A stretch of 12,520 bases of DNA from Anaerolineae bacterium (GTDB lineage: Bacteria; Chloroflexota; Anaerolineae; 4572-78; J111), in NCBI GenBank assembly GCA_020433835.1, contig JAGRBY010000166.1, positions 1-12,520 on the forward strand, read 5' to 3'. A program made the position numbers and the translations under genes. Below the pieces are notes generated by a model, which saw only the letters and a program-made list of their open reading frames with translations, was not told where the DNA came from and searched no databases. Each line of letters begins with the position of its first letter. Within the stretch, counting starts at the first letter, position 1. Below, in pieces: positions 1 to 7,200 of this stretch.

Positions 1-383
1 CCATCGCCATCGTCATCGCGGGCATACTCGCCGACAGCGTGATTGACCGTTTTGTGGTCGTAACCCCAGGCCACGAGACGAGCATAAATGTTGTATTCAT
101 CGGTATAAATGAGCGTACCCGGTTGGATGGTTTGCTTGATCAAGGGCTTAATGGTGACTTGTTGGACATTTTCAAGCATGCGGATGACGACTTGCCCGCC
201 CCGTTGGATCATCCCGAAGATCGGTGGTTTCTCCTGAGCTAAGGTGCCCCGACCGCGTTGGCCCTTGAGCCGACGGCGGCGGCCTTGCCGGCCTTGAGCC
301 GCAACCGCTTCGGGCTGGCCTTTGTGGCCCGCGACCAGGTAGACTTCATCACACTCAACTTCACCGGTCAGGGTGACCGGCTT
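1..383 (-). CDS. IS1595-family transposase, DDE catalytic half (out of frame with its N-terminal half, runs off left edge)
   Basis: Reading the minus strand from the A7 run in the -1 frame relative to the upstream zinc-ribbon ORF gives an open frame to the window edge. It begins KKPVTLTGEVECDEVYLVAGHKG (in part) and carries two catalytic aspartates of the ISXO2-like DDE fold: Asp of ECDEVY at 350-348 and Asp of YTDEYNIY at 101-99. The third acidic residue of the family, in a conserved region following the second Asp, would lie left of position 1. A basic Arg/Gly/Lys-rich stretch between the two Asp motifs is also seen in relatives I know. It has no start of its own with a ribosome binding site, so it should be expressed only as a fusion with the upstream ORF through a frameshift, or it is dead. 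Confidence 0.7.
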
Positions 384-742
384 TTTTTCGCCATGACCCC
401 TGTCCGTAACTGGCGGGTCATCTCCTGGACATCATCTTTGTTCAGGTTCAATTCTTGGCTGATCTGCTGGTTGGAGAGATTGAGCCCCATCAGGTACAGA
501 CACACGATCCAAACCTTCAGTGGTTGCCGATGGCCTTCGAAGATGCTATCGGTCAGATCATCAAACTGTTTGTTACAACCCTGACACTCGTAGCGTTGGC
601 GGGCTTTGTGTCGATTATGTTTACCGCGTTTGGTCACTTGGCCTGAATCGCACTCAGGACAACGGACACCGCCTGGCCAACGCAACTTGCGCACTTCCGC
701 GTAGCATTTCTCATCGTCGATCAAGTCTTGAATGTTCAACAT
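368..742 (-). CDS. IS1595-family transposase, N-terminal zinc-ribbon/HTH half
   Basis: This 124-residue ORF is the DNA-binding half of an IS1595-type transposase. A zinc ribbon is formed by Cys28-x2-Cys31 and Cys53-x2-Cys56. It is followed by the family's phrase around FDDLTDSIFEGHRQPLKVW and a helix-turn-helix-like segment at residues 85-112. An in-frame TGA four codons upstream fixes the ATG at 742 as the first usable start; only a weak purine-rich site precedes it. The frame ends after MAKKSRSP at a stop just past an A7 run. One extra base there would continue into KKPVTL and the catalytic domain. A full-length member of the family is about 300 residues, so alone this is half an enzyme. 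Confidence 0.75.
   Translation of the reverse strand: MLNIQDLIDDEKCYAEVRKLRWPGGVRCPECDSGQVTKRGKHNRHKARQRYECQGCNKQFDDLTDSIFEGHRQPLKVWIVCLYLMGLNLSNQQISQELNLNKDDVQEMTRQLRTGVMAKKSRSP
381..390 (-). other. A7 frameshift site between transposase halves
   Basis: On the minus strand the sequence is GCG AAA AAA AGC in the zinc-ribbon frame, and the DDE frame is entered by a -1 shift across the seven A's (plus-strand T run 382-388). The joined product would read VMAKKKPVTLTGEVECDE, which matches the expected family continuity with no gap. The run is not the ideal A_AAA_AAG heptamer in the correct register (P-site AAA would have to re-pair with GAA). Transcriptional slippage, a true inactivating deletion, or a sequencing error at the homopolymer are therefore all possible. 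Confidence 0.55.
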
Positions 743-777
743 CGCTCGTCACTCGCTTTGATTTGTTCTATTCGGTT

Positions 778-806
778 ACTTTATGGCTTTGCTTCTCCTT
801 TCGCAA
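778..806 (-). promoter_or_regulatory. weak candidate promoter for transposase
   Basis: On the minus strand TTGCGA (806-801) and TAAAGT (783-778) are separated by 17 bases, each matching the sigma70 consensus at 4 of 6 positions. The -10 element is 35 bases upstream of the transposase ATG. This is a pattern match only. Confidence 0.22.
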
Positions 807-844
807 ATGACCTCCTTGAAACCCATATTGAGCCTAAATTTTTA

Positions 845-966
845 TGTGCCAGGACTTACGCAGAGTGTAGAACAATTTGCTCAATTGTTCCGAATTGTGG
901 GCCTACGCGTGGCGCAAATGGGCAATTGTCGCTACAAAATCGGGAATTTGCGTAAGTCCTGTGTGC
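845..966. mobile_element. 112-bp MITE-like element with 5-bp target site duplication
   Basis: The element spans 850-961. Its ends are perfect 13-bp inverted repeats: CAGGACTTACGCA at 850-862 and TGCGTAAGTCCTG at 949-961. It is flanked by the direct repeat TGTGC at 845-849 and 962-966, the expected 5-bp target duplication. Inside there is no ORF long enough to be a transposase; the interior is partly self-complementary (GTAG-ACAATT near 866-876 against AATTGT-CTAC near 924-935), so the whole unit could fold as a long imperfect hairpin. The right-hand TGTGC abuts the stop codon of the last STAS gene at 967-969. It is non-autonomous and must be mobilised in trans; its termini do not identify the parent IS with certainty. 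Confidence 0.85.
870..890. repeat. internal hairpin of the MITE
   Basis: GAACAATT (870-877) and AATTGTTC (883-890) are perfect inverted repeats around the loop TGCTC, an 8-bp stem. It has no following T run on either strand, so it does not look like an intrinsic terminator. Confidence 0.6.
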
Positions 967-1305
967 TTAAAACCTTTTAAGCGCTACATCCATTGTGTCG
1001 TTCATCTCAAAAACCTGATCAAATCGGGTAAGGTGCAAAATACGTTTTGCTGCGGGTTCAATAGGCCAGACTAATTTTGTATCTCCGTTAGCGTATCGAG
1101 CACGTTTAAGCAGGCTAACCAAAACAGCCATACCAGCACTATCTAAAAAAGTGGTTTCCGATAAGTCAACAATAAATTTGTTATTTCCATTACCCAATAA
1201 CTCATCAAAGCGTTCTCGCATAGAAGGCGCGCTAAACGCATCAAAACGGCCTTTGGGTTTTACGACAGTAACACCAGTAGCAAATTCAGTAAGTAAAAGG
1301 TCCAT
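967..1305 (-). CDS. STAS-domain anti-sigma factor antagonist-like protein (second of tandem pair)
   Basis: This is a 112-residue single STAS domain of the SpoIIAA/RsbV type. In that family the unphosphorylated protein binds an RsbW-like kinase and frees its partner, and phosphorylation of one Ser blocks this. The phosphoacceptor motif is FLDSAGMAVLV with Ser56; the early GRFDAF strand (residues 19-24) and the LTRFDQVFEM C-terminal helix region are also typical. I start it at ATG 1305 because GGAG lies 6 bases upstream (1312-1315). An ATG at 1317, sharing one base with the preceding TAA, would add four residues and cannot be excluded. It is coupled to the upstream STAS gene and is the last gene of the cluster; the MITE target site begins at the base after its stop. 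Confidence 0.88.
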   Translation of the reverse strand: MDLLLTEFATGVTVVKPKGRFDAFSAPSMRERFDELLGNGNNKFIVDLSETTFLDSAGMAVLVSLLKRARYANGDTKLVWPIEPAAKRILHLTRFDQVFEMNDTMDVALKRF

Positions 1306-1316
1306 ATCGATCTCCA

Positions 1317-1661
1317 TTAGTTTACAAATGCATTAATTGCTTCATCTTCTTGGCCAAAAATTTCAAAAGCTTTGTCCAATCGAGTTAATTCAAAGATGAT
1401 TCGTACAGGCTGTTGCAGGCCGTATAGACGTAAATTACCCCCTCTCTGACGACAATTCTTCATACCTTGTACCAATGCAGCCAGCCCTGTCGAATCGATA
1501 AAATTTACGTGTGAAAGATTGATCAATATATTTGGGGCTGAAATATTTGTAGTTTCATTTAGCCATTCTTTAACGGGTTTAACTTCATATGCATCAAAAC
1601 GCCCCGAAATTTCTAAGACAGTAACTTTGCCGTCTGCAACTGAGCGTGAACTAAGTTTCAT
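1317..1661 (-). CDS. STAS-domain anti-sigma factor antagonist-like protein (first of tandem pair)
   Basis: This is a 114-residue STAS protein of the SpoIIAA/RsbV family. The phosphorylatable Ser57 lies in FIDSTGLAALVQGMK, and GRFDAY (20-25) and LTRLDKAFEIF are the family's other landmarks. It has a strong AGGAGG (1670-1675) 8 bases before the ATG. It aligns end to end with the next STAS protein, so the two are paralogues from an old tandem duplication, much diverged. Both keep the Ser, so both can be substrates of the HATPase kinase encoded at 2128-2544 and of the PP2C phosphatase at 2593-4113. Which one binds the RsbW-like protein, or whether they compete, cannot be told from sequence. Confidence 0.9.
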   Translation of the reverse strand: MKLSSRSVADGKVTVLEISGRFDAYEVKPVKEWLNETTNISAPNILINLSHVNFIDSTGLAALVQGMKNCRQRGGNLRLYGLQQPVRIIFELTRLDKAFEIFGQEDEAINAFVN

Positions 1662-1718
1662 AAGTAATACCTCCTAAGAGTAGGCTTCTATCTTTAGATA
1701 AGATGAAAATTTGTTTAA

Positions 1719-2081
1719 TTAGCTTAAGATTTTATCTATAGTATCAATTAATTTTTGTGAGCTAGAAGGTTTTGTGAGAACATTATTTGCTCCCGCCGCT
1801 ATTGCTGTAAGATGATCTTGATTTTGTCCGCTGGCAGTAAGAACAATAATTGGGAGAGTTTTATAAAGTTTATCCGCACGTAATTGTTTAACTAGGGCTA
1901 TACCATCCATCTTTGGCATTTCAATATCGGCAATAATAAGATCGACGCTATTCCCCTCTAAATATTCTAAAGCTTCACAGCCATTAAAAGTAGTAATAAC
2001 TTTGTGTCCTTCCTTACGAAGGGTAAAAGAAAGCATGCGTTGATTTACTCTGTTATCCTCTGCTACTAAAATTGTGGCCAT
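1719..2081 (-). CDS. stand-alone response regulator receiver (CheY-like) protein
   Basis: This is a 120-residue single REC domain with no output domain. The acidic pair Glu8-Asp9 lies in VAEDN, the phosphoacceptor Asp52 is in IIADIEMPKMDG, and a Thr in VLTASG and a Lys in LTKP complete the active site, so it should accept phosphate. The start is ATG 2081 with AGGAGG at 2086-2091; an ATG at 2099 gives a six-residue extension but would place the Shine-Dalgarno inside the gene. It lies between the anti-sigma-like HATPase and the STAS genes, so it is probably co-translated with the partner switch and may link the upstream histidine kinases (including the HPt at the end of the 1225-residue kinase) to it. 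The link is inference. Confidence 0.88.
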   Translation of the reverse strand: MATILVAEDNRVNQRMLSFTLRKEGHKVITTFNGCEALEYLEGNSVDLIIADIEMPKMDGIALVKQLRADKLYKTLPIIVLTASGQNQDHLTAIAAGANNVLTKPSSSQKLIDTIDKILS

Positions 2082-2127
2082 AATCCCTCCTAAACCCATT
2101 TTTTCCTAGGTATGCAAATTCAATTGG

Positions 2128-2544
2128 TTATTGCAAGTTCTTGACAAGACGCCAGTAATTGTTATGTTGATCAGATTTGTAATCAACCTCATCGAGCAAT
2201 TGATGCATAAGGAATAAACCATATCCATGAATTTGAGGTTCATTCAGATCTATATCAATATCTTTTGAGAATATAAACGAATTCCCGGCATCAGCTAGAT
2301 CAATAACAAACCGTTGTTTACCTTCTAACGTTATTGTTACTTCTATCCGGCCTCCTGATTGCCCTTTGTAAGCATGCCGTACGATATTTGTGCAAGCTTC
2401 TTGAACAGCAAGTTGAATGTTGTAAGTGATTATTTCATGTTCGCTAACAGTTTCAACACGTTCTAACATAGCGGCGATGCAAGCACTGACAACATTAAGA
2501 TATTTATGTTCAGCTGGAAGTTCTAACTGAATAACCTTATCCAT
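2128..2544 (-). CDS. RsbW/SpoIIAB-like HATPase (anti-sigma factor / serine kinase)
   Basis: This is a 138-residue GHKL ATPase of the anti-sigma factor family, which binds ATP, phosphorylates STAS antagonists on Ser, and binds a sigma factor or other target. The N-box is QEACTNIVRHAY with Glu49 and Asn53. A D-x-G motif (Asp85, Gly87) and a glycine-rich HGYGLFLM lid segment follow. The longer frame starts at TTG 2589, but ATG 2544 has GGAGG at 2550-2554 five bases upstream, so I use the ATG. The stop of the phosphatase gene (2593) is 48 bases before this start, suggesting one transcript. No sigma factor lies in the window, so its partner is unknown. It could be a kinase or a pure binding protein. 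Confidence 0.88.
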   Translation of the reverse strand: MDKVIQLELPAEHKYLNVVSACIAAMLERVETVSEHEIITYNIQLAVQEACTNIVRHAYKGQSGGRIEVTITLEGKQRFVIDLADAGNSFIFSKDIDIDLNEPQIHGYGLFLMHQLLDEVDYKSDQHNNYWRLVKNLQ

Positions 2545-2549
2545 CGTAT

Positions 2550-2555
2550 CCTCCC
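2550..2555 (-). promoter_or_regulatory. ribosome binding site deciding the start of the RsbW-like gene
   Basis: GGGAGG, 5 bases upstream of ATG 2544, supports the shorter reading of the RsbW-like protein over the TTG start at 2589. Confidence 0.7.
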
Positions 2556-2592
2556 TATCGTCAGTGATAATATTCGTTAGATATGCCAAGTC

Positions 2593-4113
2593 TCACTTTC
2601 CTTTAATAACAATAAGTGTCTGATCATCATCTTGAGGGCAATCAAATCCGAAGGTGTTAATGTTTTCGAACAAGCAGTCAGAGATTTCTTTGGCCGATTT
2701 TTGTGCTATTATTTCTAAGAGCATACATAATCGGTTGTACCCAAACATCTCTCCCTTAGAATTACGGGCTTCACTGAAGCCATCTGTGGCTATAACCAAT
2801 ACATCACCAGTATTAAACGGCAGTTCACAAGATTTAGATAAACTCGTTGGTAGTATACCCATTGCTGGTCCGTCTGCTTCTAACAGTCTGGCTTCTCCTC
2901 CTGCTTGGTAATATATGACTGGTGAGTGACCTGCGTTGGCGAAAATTAACTTACTTTGCTGCACGTTATATTGGCCGACAAATACGGTTGCAAACATTCC
3001 TACCTCAGTAAAATCGTCATACATTTCTTCATTAGCAAAAGCTAAAATTGTGTCTGGCCCAGGTGCTGGTGAGAATTTGGACTTACTGCGTAATACAGTA
3101 CGACTGATTGCCATAAGCAACGCAGCTGACATTCCTTTACCGGAAACATCACCTAAAATGAAGGTAAATGGGGTATCAGGTTGGTAAATGAAATCGTAAA
3201 AATCGCCACCTACTTGCAATGCTGGTCTTGACCCGGCAGCTATATCTAATTGTGGAACATGCGGAGGATCGCTTGGTAATAATTGAACCTGAATTCGAGC
3301 AGCAACTTCCAATTCAGTTCTTATTCTAGTCTGATCAATTAATTCCTCGTGTAGTAGCGCATTTTCGATTTGTGAACCTGCATATTCCGCTATGGCTCTG
3401 GCTAATTTTAAATGAGGAGATAAAGAAGATGTAGATTGATTAAAGAAAACTCCCAAAATTGCACTTGCCTTTTCTGTAATTGGAAGGGGAGTAATAAATA
3501 AACTATTCGTGTTTAGAGGTAGCCCACCTGGTACATCTTCAGTGTGAAGTAACATCTCACTATTAACTTCTGTCATTTCCTGCAAAAGGTATTCAAGAGT
3601 GTCTAATGGTGTAAGGGAAGAAGGTGTTTGCTCGACTATGGGGGGGCGATTTCTTACATTGAGAATTACAAAAGCACCTTTGGCTTTCGTAAGCCGTTTT
3701 ACCTCTTGAATAAGAGCCCACAATGCATCATTGAGATCTAGGTGACTTCGTGCTGAATGTGTAACTTCGTATAGAGCAACCAGTTGATCTTGTGCATCGA
3801 TTAACTCAGCGGTTAAGTTATCTAATTCGACTTCAAGTTCAAGAAGTTGAGATAATAACTTTGCCTCAGCTTGTAGTCGTGCATGGGCTTGTGAACTTTT
3901 TATACCGCTTAGCTGTATCTGTCCATGCATCTGGCCGTTAATGAGAAGTCGTGCGGACAAGTCGTTTTTTGTTGGTGTATTATTTGTTGGCCACGTTGCT
4001 AATAGGGTATCGTTTTTCCAAAGGCTAAAACTTTTTGCCCCTTCTGCCAGCCAAGCTCGTGCTAGTGCTTCTAGTTGATGATTAAATGATTCTAAAGGTT
4101 CTATTAAGAGCAT
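2593..4113 (-). CDS. GAF-PP2C (SpoIIE/RsbU-type) serine phosphatase
   Basis: This 506-residue protein is a PPM/SpoIIE-family phosphatase that should dephosphorylate STAS antagonist proteins. Residues 1-85 are an N-terminal region of unknown fold. A coiled coil at about 85-120 follows, then a GAF-like sensor domain (about 118-260). The phosphatase core starts with a linker helix containing ELEVAARIQVQLLPS, then GGDFYDF with metal-binding Asp304, GDVSGKGM with Asp322, NAGH, DGFSEARN with Asp444, and DDDQT with Asp496/497. All metal ligands expected of an active PP2C are present. No REC domain or membrane segment is fused to it, so control probably comes from the GAF ligand or from protein contacts. 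Start ATG 4113 has only a weak AAGG upstream. Confidence 0.9.
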   Translation of the reverse strand: MLLIEPLESFNHQLEALARAWLAEGAKSFSLWKNDTLLATWPTNNTPTKNDLSARLLINGQMHGQIQLSGIKSSQAHARLQAEAKLLSQLLELEVELDNLTAELIDAQDQLVALYEVTHSARSHLDLNDALWALIQEVKRLTKAKGAFVILNVRNRPPIVEQTPSSLTPLDTLEYLLQEMTEVNSEMLLHTEDVPGGLPLNTNSLFITPLPITEKASAILGVFFNQSTSSLSPHLKLARAIAEYAGSQIENALLHEELIDQTRIRTELEVAARIQVQLLPSDPPHVPQLDIAAGSRPALQVGGDFYDFIYQPDTPFTFILGDVSGKGMSAALLMAISRTVLRSKSKFSPAPGPDTILAFANEEMYDDFTEVGMFATVFVGQYNVQQSKLIFANAGHSPVIYYQAGGEARLLEADGPAMGILPTSLSKSCELPFNTGDVLVIATDGFSEARNSKGEMFGYNRLCMLLEIIAQKSAKEISDCLFENINTFGFDCPQDDDQTLIVIKGK

Positions 4114-4141
4114 TTGCTGTGTACCTTTTACAATAAGCCCT

Positions 4142-4156
4142 GATAAAATTTTTATC
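4142..4156. promoter_or_regulatory. perfect dyad upstream of the phosphatase gene
   Basis: GATAAAA and TTTTATC flank a single T in the 99-bp gap between the large kinase and the phosphatase. The 7-bp half sites make it a possible operator; the loop is too short for a terminator. No convincing -35/-10 pair was found in the gap. Confidence 0.3.
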
Positions 4157-4212
4157 TGGTAGAATCTTTAAGTTATCTGTAAACTGGATTCTAAACGATT
4201 GTTAATCTTTAT

Positions 4213-7200
4213 CTAGGATTGTAAGGTGATTTCTACTTCGTCATATATAGCAATAGCCTGATCTAATTTGTTAGCAGCATGTGTCAAATCACTAGAAAGA
4301 CCAATATCTTCTAATTCTTTACAAAGTTTTGATAGTATTAAAGCACCTACATTTGCCGAACTGGATTTTAACGTGTGTGCTGCCTTTTTAATCGTTTCTG
4401 GATTTTTGCTAGCAAATCCTTCTTCTAATTGTACTAAGATGCTTGGGGTTTCTTGTAAAAATATCTCTATTAACTCAGCTACCATTTCAGAACCTTCTTC
4501 CCCCATAGCTTCTTCAAATTCTTGTAAAACACCTCGATCTATAACATTTTCAGAAATAAAAAGATCAGAAGTAATCGGCTGGCTAGTTAATAACATATCT
4601 TTTGTATCGATTGACTTCTTTTCTGAGGAAGCTTGTTTTTTGCTTTCTTTTAATACTCTTATCATTTGATCAACTTGAATGGGTTTGCTTATATAATCAT
4701 CCATTCCATTCTCTAAATATTTTTCCTTGTCCCCTCGTAAAGCGTTCGCTGTCATTGTAATGATTCGAGGCTGTTTATTTGATGGAAATTCTCTTCGTAT
4801 GTGTCGAGTTGTTTCAATACCATCCATTTCCGGCATTTGAATATCCATCAAGATAATATCATAATGCTGACGCTTTAGCGCTTCTATTACCTCTAACCCG
4901 TTGCTGGCCACATCAGCCAGGTAACCAATACGTCCTAAAATACCAAGTGCTACTTTTTGGTTGACAGTATTATCCTCTGCCAAAAGAATTTTTAACGGTT
5001 GTTTTTGCCCTAGATTTTCATCAAATACAGAGTTTGTTTTGGATTGAAGAATAGTTTTAGTTTCTTTTGTTACGACATTAATCAACACATTATATAGCTG
5101 AGATGTTTTTATTGGTTTTGTTAGGTAAGCTGAAAATAATGTGTCCTCTTTCCCTATTTCCGTTTGGTTCGGCGATGCCAGCATTATAAGAGGAACAGAT
5201 ACAAATGCCTCTCTCTTGCGTAATTCCTTAGCCAGAGTGACCCCGTCCATATTTGGCATCTGCATATCTAAAATAGCCAGGTCAAATTTGATGCCTTGAT
5301 CAATGAGATTTAAGGCCTCAACCCCAGAGTCTGTTGAGGTGGGGATCATCTTCCATGATTTGGCTTGGTACTCTAAAATGCGCCGATTAGTTTTATTGTC
5401 ATCAACTATAAGAACCTTCTTTTCAAATAATTTTGTTTTGTTATCGTAATTGGGATATTCTTGATTATTTGAAATTTGAGTGACAACAAAGAAGTAAAAA
5501 GTAGAGCCCTCTCCTTCTTTACTTTCCACCCAAACAGAACCATTCATCATTTCAATCATGTATTTGCTTATAGCTAACCCTAGTCCAGTTCCACCATAGC
5601 GTCGCGTTGTTGATACATCAACTTGGCTAAATGATTGGAAGAGGCTATTAAGCCGATCTTTCGGAATACCAATACCCGTATCTTTAACAGAAATTGTGAG
5701 TTTGTAAGCATTGTTTTCTAATTGTTGCCCTTGCACTCGCACTACAATTTCACCTTCTTCGGTGAATTTTACGGCATTACTTAAAAGATTTACTAAAACC
5801 TGCCGTAGGCGGGTGACATCCCCAATAAAAATATAAGGAATATCTTGTCTGATTATGTAAGCTAACTCCAAACCTTTATCTGTCGCTTTCTTTGCTACAA
5901 GATCAAACGCTTCTTCAATACACGTTCGCAGATTAAAGGGATGTTCTTCAAGCTCAAACTTACCAGCCTCGATTTTCGAAAATTCGAGAATATCATTAAT
6001 AATGGTAAGTAAAGCATCTCCACTTGTGCGGATGGTTTCAACAAACTCACGTTGTTCACCAGAAAGAGGCGTATCTAGCAATAGGCTAGTCATACCTATT
6101 ACCCCATTCATTGGCGTGCGAATTTCATGGCTCATATTGGCTAAAAATTCGCTTTTGGCTCGTGTAGCTGCTTCTGCTTGTCGTTTTGCTTGTTTAAGTT
6201 CTTGTTCGCGTTTATGACGTTCTGTAATATCCTGAACTGCGCCAATAAGTTTTATGGGATTGTTGTTCGCATCTCGAAGGATATCAGTCTGACTGCTGAC
6301 GTAACGTATTTCATTGTTTTTGTGTATAATGCGATGTTCTAGATAATATGAGTTAGCACCCGTTTTCATTGCGTTTCGGATAACTTTGAAGACGTGGTTT
6401 TTGTCTTCGGAATGTATAGTTTTCCGATAAACTCTGAAGTTTATTTGCTTGCTTTTAGGGATATCAAAGATCTCATAAATTAAATTGTCATAAGTCGTTT
6501 TATTTTGGACTATATCCCAACTCCAAGAGCCTAAACGGGCAATTCTTTGGGCTTCATAAAGACGTTTTTCACTTTCACGAAGTGCAATTTCAGCCCACTT
6601 CTGATCGGTAATATCAGTAACAATTCCTAAGACCTGTGGCGATTGGCCATCCTCACCAGTAATTGGCCGTTTGATGGTTTGTCGCCATCGAGTCTGTCCA
6701 TAAATATTAATCACTTTATCCTCGTGGCGAATAATTTCTTTCCCAGACTCAATAACAAATAGATCATCATTATTGTAGTGGTTTACCAAGTCAATATTTG
6801 GATTAAAATGGGCATCTGTTTTGCCAATCAGTTCATTTACTGTTGTGCCATAAGCTTCGGCAAAAGCATCATTGGCCAAGGTGAAGCGCATATTTTGATC
6901 TTTGGCAAAGATAAAGTGGGGAATACGATCAATAATCTGTCGTAAAAACGTACGTTGTTGAGTTAAGGCTTTTTTTGCTTTTTGTCGTTCAGTCACATCA
7001 AATGCTAACCCAATCACTCCCTCTACTTTTTTTTCAGCATTACTGAAAGGGATAAAATGCGCTTCAAATACTAGTCCGGCTTGGTCAATAGTGGTTATCC
7101 TTTTTTTTCCTGATAGAGCAAGATGAATGTTGTTCTTAACGGAAAGTGAATTACTATAAACATCAAAGATAGATTTACCAAGAAAATCGCTTGGTTTGAG

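Larger units (their letters stand above)
1..844 (-). mobile_element. IS1595-family insertion sequence (partial)
   Basis: The transposase it carries, in two frames, identifies this as an IS1595-type element, and it continues past the left edge. The coding part is visibly richer in G and C than the kinase genes to the right, which fits a foreign origin. The outer end must lie between the transposase start at 742 and the MITE target duplication at 845. I could not define the terminal inverted repeat or target duplication because the opposite end is outside the window, so the right boundary given here is a maximum. Identity as an IS is well supported; the limits are not. Confidence 0.6.

Noticed and set aside
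258..584. Plus-strand ORF of 108 residues across the transposase
   Set aside because: It is antisense to both transposase halves and has no family features.
966..981. Palindrome CTTAAAACCTTTTAAG over the stop of the last STAS gene as a terminator
   Set aside because: The loop would be two bases and the symmetry lies partly inside the coding sequence; it has no U-tract arrangement typical of intrinsic termination.
2545..2589. TTG start at 2589 giving a 15-residue N-terminal extension of the RsbW-like protein
   Set aside because: A strong GGAGG lies 5 bases before ATG 2544 and the extension resembles no family sequence; the untranslated reading is simpler.
4114..4212. Sigma70 promoter in the gap before the phosphatase
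   Set aside because: TTTACA and TTAACA occur but no acceptable -10 hexamer lies at 16-18 bases; left uncalled.
4268..4669. 133-residue plus-strand ORF within the HPt-encoding part of the large kinase
   Set aside because: It overlaps a conserved, motif-complete kinase on the opposite strand, shows no recognisable motif and no convincing ribosome binding site; it is a shadow frame.
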